From NCBI GenBank assembly GCA_038184435.1, contig CP116227.1, positions 1,451,001-1,515,000 of the forward strand: a stretch of 64,000 bases of DNA, read 5' to 3'. Source of the DNA: Nocardioides alkalitolerans. GTDB lineage: Bacteria > Actinomycetota > Actinomycetes > Propionibacteriales > Nocardioidaceae. Made by a program: the position numbers and the translations under genes. Every line of letters starts with the position of its first letter. Positions within the stretch are counted from its first letter, which is position 1. Below are positions 15,263-23,337 of this stretch, in pieces. The notes under the pieces are model-generated. The model made no database searches, was not told the DNA's origin, and was given only the letters and a program-made list of their open reading frames with translations.

Positions 15263-15679
15263 GTGGCCGTCCCGCCCCCGCCCCCGGCCGTGCGCCTCCG
15301 CGTCGCACTCCCCCTGGTGTTCCTCGGCGGCACCGTCGGGACCCTCGCGCGCCACCTGCTCGCCGAGCTCGTGCCCGAGGTCGGCGACCTGCCCCTGACG
15401 ATCGGTGCGGTCAACGTCGCCGGGGCGTTCGCGCTGGGCCTCCTGCTCGGCGGCCTGCGCGGTGGCCCGCTCACGCACCGGCCGCACGTGCGCCTCCTCG
15501 TCGGCACCGGCGTGCTCGGCGGCTTCACGACCTACAGCGCGCTCGCCGTCGACAGCGTGCGGCTCGCGCGGGACGACGTGGCGCTCGCCGCGGCGTACGG
15601 CGTCGGGAGCGTGCTGCTCGGGCTCCTCGCGGCCGCCCTGGGCGTCGCCCTCACCCAGCGCCGCCGGAGCCGCGCGTGA
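15263..15679 (+). CDS. crcB: Fluoride channel CrcB/Fluc, first of a pair
   Basis: A 138-residue four-helix membrane protein of the Fluc/CrcB family, which exports fluoride. It shows G-G-T-V-G-T-L-A-R-H near the N-terminus, N-V-A-G-A-F-A-L-G in helix 2 (family Asn) and G-F-T-T-Y-S in the helix 3 break, which bears the Na+ site. The GTG start has TACGGT eight bases upstream. A Pro-rich N-terminus precedes helix 1; an internal GTG nine codons on is an alternative. The second crcB overlaps by four bases, as in heterodimeric channels with opposite topologies. I looked for a fluoride riboswitch upstream and saw none. Confidence 0.9.
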   Translation: MAVPPPPPAVRLRVALPLVFLGGTVGTLARHLLAELVPEVGDLPLTIGAVNVAGAFALGLLLGGLRGGPLTHRPHVRLLVGTGVLGGFTTYSALAVDSVRLARDDVALAAAYGVGSVLLGLLAAALGVALTQRRRSRA

Positions 15680-16053
15680 GCGCCCTCGACCCCGGCGTGG
15701 TGGCGGGGGTCGGCCTCGCGGGCGGGCTGGGCGCGACGCTGCGCTACCTGGTGGACGCGGCGGCACGCCGGGTCGTGCCGGGGTACCCGCTGGGGACGCT
15801 GGTGATCAACGTCTCGGGCGCGTTCCTGCTCGGGCTGGTGACGGGCCTGCTGGCGAGCGGTCACCCCGGCGCGTCCGTCGCATCGGTGCTCGGCGCGGGA
15901 CTGCTCGGCGGCTACACCACCTTCAGCACGGCGAGCGTCGAGGCCGTGGTGCTGCTCGAGGAGCGCCGCCGGTCGGCCGCACTGCTCCACGCGGCGGGCA
16001 TGCTGCTGCTCGGGGTCGCCGCGGCGGCCGCGGGGTGGTGGCTGGGCGTCTGA
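15676..16053 (+). CDS. crcB: Fluoride channel CrcB/Fluc, second of a pair
   Basis: A 125-residue paralogue of the preceding gene. It has G-G-L-G-A-T-L-R-Y, N-V-S-G-A-F-L-L-G-L and G-G-Y-T-T-F-S-T, all closer to the family consensus than those of the first copy. The GTG start overlaps the previous stop (GTGA), ensuring equal synthesis. Two single-copy subunits of this family normally assemble as an antiparallel heterodimer, so this one probably has the opposite membrane orientation. Confidence 0.9.
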   Translation: MSALDPGVVAGVGLAGGLGATLRYLVDAAARRVVPGYPLGTLVINVSGAFLLGLVTGLLASGHPGASVASVLGAGLLGGYTTFSTASVEAVVLLEERRRSAALLHAAGMLLLGVAAAAAGWWLGV

Positions 16054-16080
16054 GCCCCTCGGGGCCCAGGCCGTGCCGCC

Positions 16081-16812
16081 TCAGGCCGTGCCGGTGGCGC
16101 CGTCGGGCTCCTGGTAGCCGGTGAGGTACGCCGCGACCTGCGCCGCGCTGGTGACCGGCCGGACGTCGTCGGCGTGGCGGCCGACCCACCCGACGCCGGG
16201 CTCGAGGTGGCGGACGACGCGGGCCGGCACCCCGGCCACCACGCTGTGGTCGGGCACCGTGCCGCGCACGACGGACCCGGCGGCCACGACGACGTTGCGG
16301 CCGATCGTGGTGCCCGGGAGCACGATGGCGTGGTGCCCGATCCAGGAGCCGGCGCCGATCCGGACGGGCTGGTGGCGGCCCAGCTGGCGCCCGACGGGGG
16401 TGTCGGGGTCCTGGTACCCGTGGCTCGCGTCGGAGATGAAGACGCCCTGGCCGCACCAGACGTCGTCCTCGAGCGTCACCGACTCGTGCGCCGTGATGGT
16501 GCTGCGCGCGCCGACGACGCAGCGGTCGCCGATGACGAGGCCCCGCTCCGGTGGCACGTCGCCGGGCCCGACGTAGCCCACCGTGAGGGTGCAGGCGCGT
16601 CCCACCAGGGTGCCGCGACCGACGTGGATCCCCGCCTCCCCCACGATCGTGGCTTGCGGGAACGCGATGCACGCCCCCTCGCCCAGCGACCCGAAGCGGT
16701 CCCCGGCGACGGTGCCGGGCGAGATCGCGCCGTACCACTCGACGCGGCGGCGCACCTCGTGGACGGCGGCGCCGAGCAGGCGGTGGACGACGTGGGGAAG
16801 GCGGGCGGGCAC
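16081..16812 (-). CDS. Left-handed beta-helix acyltransferase
   Basis: A 243-residue protein with many hexapeptide repeats ([LIV]-G-x4 pattern, for example I-G-D-R-C-V-V-G-A and I-G-A-G-S-W-I-G) and the acetyltransferase-like S-D-A-S-H-G-Y loop whose His is a likely catalytic residue. It ends with V-V-A-G-V-P-A-R-V-V typical of O-acetyltransferases of the NodL/LacA/colanic group. The acceptor is unknown; a cell-envelope sugar is plausible. It ends 28 bases from the crcB pair (convergent) and precedes no obvious partner. Confidence 0.8.
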   Translation of the reverse strand: MPARLPHVVHRLLGAAVHEVRRRVEWYGAISPGTVAGDRFGSLGEGACIAFPQATIVGEAGIHVGRGTLVGRACTLTVGYVGPGDVPPERGLVIGDRCVVGARSTITAHESVTLEDDVWCGQGVFISDASHGYQDPDTPVGRQLGRHQPVRIGAGSWIGHHAIVLPGTTIGRNVVVAAGSVVRGTVPDHSVVAGVPARVVRHLEPGVGWVGRHADDVRPVTSAAQVAAYLTGYQEPDGATGTA

Positions 16813-16821
16813 CCGGGGAGG

Positions 16822-17469
16822 CTAGCGGCGGCCGCTGAGGCGCACCCAGAGCGGGTCCGCCTCACCCAGGGCCGCGACGATCCGGAGCACGCCGGCGAGC
16901 TGACCGGCCCCGGAGGCGAGACCGAGCGCGCCGACGGCAGCCGCGGCGCCGGTGAGGGCGCTCATCCCCTGCACGAGGTCGCGGGCGGTCAGCGCCACCC
17001 CGGCGACACCGACGAGGAGGGCCAGGGCGCCGGTGGCGAGCCGGGCGAGCACGCGCGCCTCCAGGTTCACCGTGCGCGCCCGCACCCAGCCGGCGGCGTC
17101 GGGTGAGCGCAGGCCCGCGGCGTACGGCGCCCGCAGCCACGCCGCGGCCGCACGGGTGAGCCGACGTCCGGAGCGGGCGAGCCGCACGAGGACCGTCAGC
17201 CCCGCCAGCGCCAGGGCCAGCGCCGCGAGCACGACGCCGACGTCGAGCGGGCCCGCGCGGCCCAGGTCGATGATGGCACCCACCACGCCGACGGCGACGA
17301 ACACGCCCACGACGGCCGCCCCGAACGCCCCGACGCCGAGCACCCAGCGAGACCAGCGCCCCGCGTCGGCCCGCAGCACGGCGACGGCGCGGTCGGTCTC
17401 CCCGAGACGGGACGGCGTCGGACCGGCGACGTACGGCGCGGAGTCGGGGGTGGTCCAGGCGTACCCCAC
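16822..17469 (-). CDS. Hypothetical multi-pass membrane protein
   Basis: A 215-residue product with about four hydrophobic segments (for example near residues 45-70, 80-100 and two in the C-terminal half) and several Arg-rich loops. No family is recognised. The GTG start lies five bases after the stop of the DUF1206 gene, giving V-G-Y-A-W-T-T-P-D; the upstream continuation of this frame is the antisense-like shadow of that gene. It is probably co-transcribed with the DUF1206 gene. Confidence 0.65.
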   Translation of the reverse strand: MGYAWTTPDSAPYVAGPTPSRLGETDRAVAVLRADAGRWSRWVLGVGAFGAAVVGVFVAVGVVGAIIDLGRAGPLDVGVVLAALALALAGLTVLVRLARSGRRLTRAAAAWLRAPYAAGLRSPDAAGWVRARTVNLEARVLARLATGALALLVGVAGVALTARDLVQGMSALTGAAAAVGALGLASGAGQLAGVLRIVAALGEADPLWVRLSGRR

Positions 17470-17474
17470 GGCGC

Positions 17475-18257
17475 TCAGTCGACGTGCTTCGCCCAGGCGA
17501 AGCAGAAGAGGCCGAAACCGATGATGCCGACGCCGATCGCCCCGAGCAGGACCGGACCCCCGGGCGCCTGGAGCACGGTGAGCAGCGCCGAGTCGAGGCC
17601 ACCCGACTCGTCCGGGTCGTGGTCGATCGCCGCGAAGCAGAAGAGCACGCCGACGGCGCCGATCGCGACGCCCTTGGCGGTGTAACCGGCCCGTCCGCAC
17701 CACGTGTACGCCGTGCCTGCGGTCCCCCGGCCGCTGTGGCGGAGGTCCTCGAGGAACTTGTCGGTGACGCCCTTGACGACGTGGTAGACGCCCACGGCCA
17801 GGATCACCACCCCGACGATGCCCACGAGGACCTGGCCGAACGGCAGGTCCAGGAGCTTCGCGGTGAGGGTGTCGGCCTGCCCCTCCTGGCTGCTGCTCCC
17901 GGCTCCGAGCACGATCCGGGCGGCCGTGACGCCCAGCGCGGCGTAGAGCGCCGCCTTCGCCGCGGCCGTGCCGCGGTGGCGCAGCTGGTCGTCCTTGTCC
18001 TCGGTGCGGTGGTCGAGGACCGCCTCCGCACCCTGCCAGAGCGCGAGCAGGAACATGCCCACCGCGACCGCCCCGACCATCACGCCGCCGAACGGTTGCT
18101 GCGCGAGCTGCTGGATCGCACCGGTCGTCGACGCCTCGCCCTCACGGTCGCCGAGGGCGAGCTGCAGGGCCAGCCAGCCGAGGAGGAGGTGGACGACGCC
18201 GTAGGCCACGAGCCCCACACGGGCGAGGTGGTCGCGGTCGGCGGTGGTGGGGCGCAT
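17475..18257 (-). CDS. DUF1206 membrane protein
   Basis: A 260-residue membrane protein with six helices arranged as three tandem two-helix repeats. Each repeat begins with a variant of L-A-R-V-G-L-V-A-Y-G-V and contains a P-F-G or P-G-G-P turn (Q-P-F-G-G, L-P-F-G-Q, A-P-G-G-P). This is the DUF1206 pattern, found mainly in actinobacteria and cyanobacteria, with no established function. The ATG start lies at the left edge of a 220-base gap shared with a divergent small gene. Confidence 0.85.
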   Translation of the reverse strand: MRPTTADRDHLARVGLVAYGVVHLLLGWLALQLALGDREGEASTTGAIQQLAQQPFGGVMVGAVAVGMFLLALWQGAEAVLDHRTEDKDDQLRHRGTAAAKAALYAALGVTAARIVLGAGSSSQEGQADTLTAKLLDLPFGQVLVGIVGVVILAVGVYHVVKGVTDKFLEDLRHSGRGTAGTAYTWCGRAGYTAKGVAIGAVGVLFCFAAIDHDPDESGGLDSALLTVLQAPGGPVLLGAIGVGIIGFGLFCFAWAKHVD

Positions 18258-18342
18258 CCGGCCAGCCTAGGACTGTGGAGAACCGGTACCGGCGGGCACT
18301 CGACCGTCGCCGTCCAACTGGCGCTTCACGTCGTGCTCAGCC

Positions 18343-19101
18343 TCACCGAGGACGCGGTGCGATCGGTGCGACGCCGACGCGGCGAGGACCCCCGACCGGA
18401 CGCGGTCTAGGTTCGACCCTGCGGCCGGGGGTACCGGGCGCCGCCGTGACCCGCGCTCGTGCCCCGAGGAGATGCCCGATGGCCAAGATGGAGATCTCGC
18501 TGGACGGTCGCGTCTTCACCGTGCGCGGCACCGACGCCGAGCTGGGCACCCAGCTGCGCGTCGTCAACCAGAACTTCGTGTCCGACGGCGGCACGTGGAT
18601 GACCTTCGACGTCGGAGCGGCCACCGAGCACATCCGCTGGATCCCGCGCACGGCGAGCGTCGCCGTGTGGTTCGACGACCCCGCGCCGTGGCGCGACCCG
18701 TCGACACGGGGCTGAGCCTGGCGCGGCCGGTCCCGGGCCTTCCCGACAGCGAGGCCGGCCAGCGCCACCACCAAGGCCACCCGGATGGACGTGGCATCGA
18801 GGACGAACCCCGTCGCGTCGCCGACGAAGAACACGGCCGGGCCGATCACGACGGCCCCGAAGACGACCTTGGCAACGGACGACCCACCGATGGACAGCCG
18901 CTCACCTCGGCGACGCCGGTAGAGCGCGATCCCGGCCAGCACGACGGCTGCTAGCCCGACCTGGAGGGCCCCGTCCGTGATCGCCCAGCCGTCGGCAATC
19001 GCTCGGACGAGGAGGCTGATCACCAGCGACAACGCGAGCAGCTGCACCACCACGACGGCCAGCAGTCGGGGAGTCGTGCGCGCCGCGAGATCCTCGTGCA
19101 C
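18343..19101 (-). CDS. Hypothetical four-helix membrane protein with uncertain 3' end
   Basis: The first 120 residues hold four clear transmembrane helices with loops containing Y-R-R-R-R-G-E and K-A-R-D-R. A GTG start (V-H-E-D-L-A-A-R) has GGAGG about eight bases upstream, which decides it against several earlier starts. After the fourth helix the frame stays open for another 130 codons that look unlike protein and run antisense through an entire small plus-strand gene. Either the gene truly ends there, or its natural stop was lost. Family unknown. Confidence 0.55.
   Translation of the reverse strand: MHEDLAARTTPRLLAVVVVQLLALSLVISLLVRAIADGWAITDGALQVGLAAVVLAGIALYRRRRGERLSIGGSSVAKVVFGAVVIGPAVFFVGDATGFVLDATSIRVALVVALAGLAVGKARDRPRQAQPRVDGSRHGAGSSNHTATLAVRGIQRMCSVAAPTSKVIHVPPSDTKFWLTTRSWVPSSASVPRTVKTRPSSEISILAIGHLLGARARVTAAPGTPGRRVEPRPRPVGGPRRVGVAPIAPRPR
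18479..18715 (+). CDS. Hypothetical small protein, 78 residues
   Basis: The product starts MAKMEISLDGRVFTVRGTDA and looks like a compact soluble beta-rich domain (alternating strands, two Trp near I-R-W-I-P and A-V-W-F-D). The ATG is preceded by GAGGAG at a good distance, and third codon positions are nearly all G or C. No family is recognised. The whole gene lies antisense to the 3' half of the open frame of the membrane protein on the other strand; both frames share the same third positions, which may explain why that frame stays open. Confidence 0.65.
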   Translation: MAKMEISLDGRVFTVRGTDAELGTQLRVVNQNFVSDGGTWMTFDVGAATEHIRWIPRTASVAVWFDDPAPWRDPSTRG

Positions 19102-19374
19102 CGGTCGGCCTCCGCTCTCGGGCGGGCGGCACGCGCCTCGCGTCGCCTCGCTGAGGCCGAGCGTAGCCAATTTGCCAACCATGAGACGGCGTCCAGACGG
19201 CGGGGTCGAGCCGGGTTCGACGTGCGCGCCGCTCGCCCGACGCATCTCAGGAGTTCCTCGCGCTCCAGCTCGTCGATGGGCCCGATGAGACCGACGATGA
19301 GCTCCGTCGTTCACCAGATGGATGTGGGGGCAGACCGCTGCACGAGGTGGTCCGTGGCGGGTCGCTCCCAGCCC

Positions 19375-20118
19375 TCAGATGATCCAACCGAGCCGGAGCG
19401 TGAACGCCAAGGGCTTCCAGCCGGGCTTCGCCACCGTGACTCCGACCACGAGATCGCCCGCCTGGTTCGGCGTCCAGGTGGGCCCGGTCGCGCCGGGCGC
19501 TGCGACTCCGTCGACGAACCAGCGGTAGTGCACCGTCGCGCCCGATGCGATCGCAGTATGGGTGAGGGCCGGGCCGCGGACGGTGAGGGCGCGACCGAAA
19601 CGCGCGGGCCCGTCCACCCTCGGCGAGGCGGAGACCCAGCCGGCGGGCACGGCCCGCAGGGCGACCACGCCGAAGTGGAACGTGCCCGCGCGCGGCGCGT
19701 AGCCCGGCGCCGTGAAGGCGATGTCCAGCGTCAGCCGGCGGCCCAGCGCCTCAGGACCGGGGACGGTAGTCGGGTCGGTCTCGCCGCTCACGGGCCGGCC
19801 GTCGAGCATCCACTGGTACGTCGCACGCGTGCCTCGTACCACCGCCGTGTGGGTGAGGTGCGGGGCCGAGACGCCGACGACGGAGTCGAGGGTCGGGGTG
19901 CCCGACTTGGTGCCCGGCGAGACGATCCACCCGGCCGGAACGGGTGGGGCGCCGGGCTCCGCGATGGCCTGGGGCATGTCGGGCGCCAGCACCGAGGACG
20001 TGGATGCGACGTCTCCCGCCGCTGAGGCGGAGTACGGCAGCAGGGCGACGAGCCCCACGACCGACAGCACCACGGTTGCGGCGGCTCCGGCCGCCCTGAC
20101 GATCGTCGAACTGCGCAC
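19375..20118 (-). CDS. Secreted protein with two Ig-like repeats
   Basis: A 247-residue exported protein. A signal peptide (V-R-S-S-T-I-V-R, hydrophobic core, then S-A-S-A-A-G) is followed by two homologous segments of about 85 residues. Both carry P-A-G-W, a Y-x-W-x-x-D-G strand (Y-Q-W-M-L-D-G and Y-R-W-F-V-D-G) and a final P-G-[YW]-x-P, a pattern common in actinobacterial surface Ig-like modules. There is no anchor or enzyme domain, so a binding or adhesive role is only a guess. The GTG start has GGGGGCG eight bases upstream. Confidence 0.7.
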   Translation of the reverse strand: MRSSTIVRAAGAAATVVLSVVGLVALLPYSASAAGDVASTSSVLAPDMPQAIAEPGAPPVPAGWIVSPGTKSGTPTLDSVVGVSAPHLTHTAVVRGTRATYQWMLDGRPVSGETDPTTVPGPEALGRRLTLDIAFTAPGYAPRAGTFHFGVVALRAVPAGWVSASPRVDGPARFGRALTVRGPALTHTAIASGATVHYRWFVDGVAAPGATGPTWTPNQAGDLVVGVTVAKPGWKPLAFTLRLGWII

Positions 20119-20528
20119 GTTTGTCGCCCCCAGGATTGACTGCTCGGAGCGTACAAGAGCCTCAGGCCCGGGCAGTGCCGAACAGACGATGCCGCGTTCG
20201 AGCGGCGTTTCGGCCGACTCTGGGCTGCGACGCCCAGCGTCAGGGTCTCGCCCCACGTGATCGTCGGCGGCTTCTACTACCGCTACGTCACGCCGGGGAT
20301 CTCTCGACCGTCCCGCAGCCGCCGCAGCCGCCGCATCTTGGACGTACGTTCACACTCAGCGTCCGGCGGTCGAGGAGCCAGTCCGCTCGCTGCAGGAAGC
20401 GGGACGTCGACCCGGCCGGCCCCGCCCGCCAGGAACCGAGGAGCGTTGCTCCCGACGCGCTCCCCCAGACACAGAAGAGGCCGCCCCCGCTATCCGCGGA
20501 GACGGCCTCTGACCTGCTCGTTCTTCGG
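20119..20528. other. Non-coding stretch between secreted-protein gene and tRNA-Pro
   Basis: About 410 bases with no ORF that has plausible codon use. The part nearest the tRNA holds its terminator hairpin. No integrase, attachment-site duplication or other mobile trace was seen next to the tRNA. Confidence 0.5.
20476..20510 (-). terminator. Terminator of tRNA-Pro
   Basis: AGAGGCCG (20476-20483) pairs perfectly with CGGCCTCT (20503-20510) around a GC-rich loop. Read on the minus strand the stem is followed by TCTGTG, and it starts 19 bases after the tRNA 3' end. Confidence 0.6.
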
Positions 20529-20602
<74 letters not shown>

Positions 20603-20640
20603 AAGCCCGCCCAGGGTCACCGGGCGGAGCGGTCGGAACA

Positions 20641-21531
20641 TTACCCCAGCCCCGCCGTACCCCCCGCATCGGGTCCGCGGGTGCGCGCGGCGAGGGCGAC
20701 GGCGTCGTGCGGGGCGAACCCGCGGGCGTCGTTGTCGAAGTAGACGTAGACGTCGCGGGGGCGCCCGTCAGGTGTGTCGGCGCCGGTCGCCCAACCCTCG
20801 ATCCGCGCCGCCCACGCGGCGAGCTCCTCCGGCGTGTAGCCGCTCGCGTACAGCGCCGTCGACCCGTGCAGCCGCACGTAGACGAAGTCCGCCGTGACCT
20901 GCCCGAACATCGGCCAGCGCCCGGCCGTGTCCGCGACCGCGAGGGCCACCCCGTGATCGCGGAGGAGGTCGTCGACCACCGGGGACACGAACGACAAGGC
21001 TCGCGGCTCGAACGCGTGCCGCAGCGGACGGTCCTCGTCGATCTCCAACCACGCCCGGTCGTCGAGCCGCGCATCGTGGTGGCGCGCCAGGTCCAACGCC
21101 TCCCCGGTCGTCCTCGGCAACGCGTCGAGGAAGCGGGCGAGCTGGTCGACGTCCAGCTCGTGGCGTTCCGGCAGCTGCCACAGGACCGGGCCGAGCTGGT
21201 CCCCGAGCGCCAGCACCCCGGACGCGAAGAAGTTCGCCAGGGCCTGGTCCACCTCGCGCAGCCGCAGCATGTGCGTGATGTAGCGCGACCCCTTCACCGC
21301 CAGCACCACGTCGGCCGGCACCTGGGTGCGCCACCGCTGGTAGCTCGTCGGGCGCTGCAGCGAGTAGAACGAGCCGTTCAGCTCGACGGTGTCCATCCGC
21401 TCGGCGATGTAGGTCAGCTCCAGCCGCTGGGGCAGCCCCTTCGGGTAGAAGTCGCCGCGCCACCGGGGGTAGCGCCAGCCGGAGACCCCGACGCGCACCC
21501 GCCCGCGGCGTACGGCGGTGGGCTCCGTCAT
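20641..21531 (-). CDS. DUF72 family protein
   Basis: A 296-residue TIM-barrel-like DUF72 protein. The family signature is clear: G-V-S-G-W-R-Y-P-x-W-R-G-x-F-Y-P near the N-terminus, E-L-N-G-S-F-Y, and the C-terminal V-Y-V-Y-F-D-N-D segment. The biochemical role is not established. The ATG chosen lies ten bases after the stop of the small acidic gene upstream; a longer open frame further upstream is antisense-like Arg/Pro sequence. Confidence 0.88.
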   Translation of the reverse strand: MTEPTAVRRGRVRVGVSGWRYPRWRGDFYPKGLPQRLELTYIAERMDTVELNGSFYSLQRPTSYQRWRTQVPADVVLAVKGSRYITHMLRLREVDQALANFFASGVLALGDQLGPVLWQLPERHELDVDQLARFLDALPRTTGEALDLARHHDARLDDRAWLEIDEDRPLRHAFEPRALSFVSPVVDDLLRDHGVALAVADTAGRWPMFGQVTADFVYVRLHGSTALYASGYTPEELAAWAARIEGWATGADTPDGRPRDVYVYFDNDARGFAPHDAVALAARTRGPDAGGTAGLG

Positions 21532-21541
21532 GCGGGCCGCC

Positions 21542-21706
21542 TCAGGCGTCGCCGGGCGCCGGGTCCGGGTCGCTGGCCGGCTCGGAGTCGGGGTCGAGCT
21601 GGCTCGTGTCGGGCTCCTGCCCGTCCGACGTGGGCGGCTCCGCGTCCTGGTCGCGATCTTCGTCGGGGTCGGCCTGCACGGGGTGGTCGCTGGGGTCACT
21701 GGTCAT
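21542..21706 (-). CDS. Hypothetical small acidic protein
   Basis: A 54-residue, highly acidic and proline-rich product (MTSDPSDHPVQADPDEDRDQ...) likely to be disordered. Its stop lies just before the DUF72 start, so the two probably share a transcript. An ATG seven codons earlier is also possible. No family is recognised. Confidence 0.5.
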   Translation of the reverse strand: MTSDPSDHPVQADPDEDRDQDAEPPTSDGQEPDTSQLDPDSEPASDPDPAPGDA

Positions 21707-21807
21707 GCGGGGCCGGTACCCCGCCACGGGGGCCCGACCCGCGCCGTACGGTGGCTCCCAGCACCGGAACCGACCCGCGGCACCCGCGCCGCGAGCAGAG
21801 GAGACCC

Positions 21808-22230
21808 GTGAAGTTCACCGAGCGCGAGATGACCGTCGCCGTCGAGGCCGTGGCCGCGCGGTCCTTCGAGGCGCTCCCCCGGCTGCTGCGGAGCCGGGCG
21901 GGCGGCACGTCGTGGGACACGTTGTCGAAGGGCGACCGCTACCCGTTGCTCGCCGCCTCCGGCGACCTCGTGCTGCCGGCGCTCACCGCGCTCCCCGAGC
22001 GCCCGACGGTGGGCGCGACGCCGGAGTTCACGGACGCGGAGTACGAGACCGCCGCCGAGGAGGCGCTCCGCCAGCGTGCGGACCGCAACGAGCCCGGCTC
22101 CTGGGACGCCACCGCGGAGCGCAAGCGCCGCAAGGCCGTCGCGGCCGGCGCGGCCGTCCTGCGGATCGCGGTCGCCGCCATGCCCGTGCGCCAGGACCCC
22201 GACGCGCTCATCGTGCCGGACCACCTCTGA
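21808..22230 (+). CDS. Hypothetical protein, 140 residues
   Basis: A soluble alpha-helical product starting V-K-F-T-E-R-E-M-T-V-A from GTG with AGAGGAG five bases upstream. Charged Arg/Glu stretches (R-Q-R-A-D-R-N-E-P-G-S-W) alternate with Ala-rich helices. It is divergent from the small acidic gene/DUF72 unit and convergent with the CDF transporter. No family is recognised. Confidence 0.65.
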   Translation: MKFTEREMTVAVEAVAARSFEALPRLLRSRAGGTSWDTLSKGDRYPLLAASGDLVLPALTALPERPTVGATPEFTDAEYETAAEEALRQRADRNEPGSWDATAERKRRKAVAAGAAVLRIAVAAMPVRQDPDALIVPDHL

Positions 22231-22266
22231 CCCGCCCCACCCCGAGGCCGGGGCCGGGGCCGGGGC

Positions 22267-23277
22267 CTAGACGACGTCGGGCTCGTCGGTCGTCGCCAGC
22301 GTCAGCACGGCCTCCTCGACCATCGGGCTGCGCTCGAGCTCGGCCTCCAGCGCCCGGAGGCGGCGCGCCACCTCGGGCTCCGGGGCGTCGCCCACCAGGT
22401 CGACGGCCGCGACCATGAAGACCCGCCGCGGCCCGACGTACTCGAGGTGCAGGTAGGTCACCCGCGCGACCTCGCGGTGGCCGCGCACCTCGTCGAGCAG
22501 CCACGTCCGCAGAGCCGGTGGCACGCCCTCGCCGAGCAGGTAGTCCATGTTGCGCCGGATCAGGAACAGCGCAACCACGCCCAGCAGCACACCGACGGCG
22601 ATGGAGCCCAGCGCGTCCCACAGCGGGTCGCCGGTCAGCTGGTGGGCGAGCACGCCGCCTGCGGCCAGCACGAGACCGATGAGCGCGGACGAGTCCTCGA
22701 GGAAGACCGCACGCAGGGTCGGGTCCGACGTCCGGTAGACGAAGGACAACGGCCGCAGGTGCCACCGGGCCGACTCACGACGCACCTGCCGCAGGGCCTG
22801 GAGGAACGAGATGCCCTCGAGCACGAAGGCCACGCCGAGCACGATGTAGTTGAGCGTGTACGCCGGCGCCTCGGCCTCCGCCGTGCCCTGCAGCGACGCC
22901 CACAGCGAGGTCGCCCCGTGCCACAGCGAGAGCACCGAGCCGGCCGTGAACAGGCCGAAGGCCGCGACCAGGGACCACAGGTACGCCGCGCGTCCGTAGC
23001 CCAGCGGGCGGGCGGCGTCACGCGGGCGACCGCCGCGGCGCTCGGCGGCCAGCAGCGCGACCTCGTTGCCCGTGTCGGCCCAGGAGTGCGCGGCCTCGGC
23101 CACCATCGACGCCGACCCCGTGATGGCGGCCGCGACCGACTTCGCGACCGCGATGAGGGCGTTGGCCGCGAGCGCGACGAGCACCGTCACCAGGGACTCC
23201 CCGCCCTGACCGGGTGGGTCCACCGAACGGACGGCCGCCGCGGTCGGGTCGCTCTCGTGCTGGTCGGGTTCCGCCAC
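22267..23277 (-). CDS. Cation diffusion facilitator transporter
   Basis: A 336-residue CDF-family metal/proton antiporter. It has helix 2 with H-S-W-A-D-T-G-N-E (metal-site His and Asp) and helix 5 with E-D-S-S-A-L-I-G, in which the usual H-x3-D is replaced by E-D, as in the SLC30A9/ZnT9-like branch. A C-terminal cytoplasmic domain of about 90 residues contains H-L-E-Y-V-G-P-R-R. Zinc, manganese or iron export is possible; the metal is not evident. A GGGGCC-rich run separates its stop from the convergent gene. Confidence 0.88.
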   Translation of the reverse strand: MAEPDQHESDPTAAAVRSVDPPGQGGESLVTVLVALAANALIAVAKSVAAAITGSASMVAEAAHSWADTGNEVALLAAERRGGRPRDAARPLGYGRAAYLWSLVAAFGLFTAGSVLSLWHGATSLWASLQGTAEAEAPAYTLNYIVLGVAFVLEGISFLQALRQVRRESARWHLRPLSFVYRTSDPTLRAVFLEDSSALIGLVLAAGGVLAHQLTGDPLWDALGSIAVGVLLGVVALFLIRRNMDYLLGEGVPPALRTWLLDEVRGHREVARVTYLHLEYVGPRRVFMVAAVDLVGDAPEPEVARRLRALEAELERSPMVEEAVLTLATTDEPDVV

Positions 23278-23317
23278 GCGCTCACTCTGCCACCGCGGCC
23301 CAGCGGGCGTCAGCGAT

Positions 23318-23335
23318 CAGTTGTAGCCTCAACTG
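23318..23335. promoter_or_regulatory. Inverted repeat at the alpha/beta-hydrolase promoter
   Basis: CAGTTG-tagcct-CAACTG is a perfect 6-bp inverted repeat whose spacer is itself a plausible -10 hexamer (TAGCCT), eight bases before the ATG. Its size and AGTTG...CAACT form resemble MarR-family operators. No MarR gene is nearby. Confidence 0.5.
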
Positions 23336-23337
23336 TC

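Noticed and set aside
18405..18440. A GGTTCGACCC segment resembling a tRNA T arm
   Set aside because: No acceptor, D or anticodon stems can be built around it.
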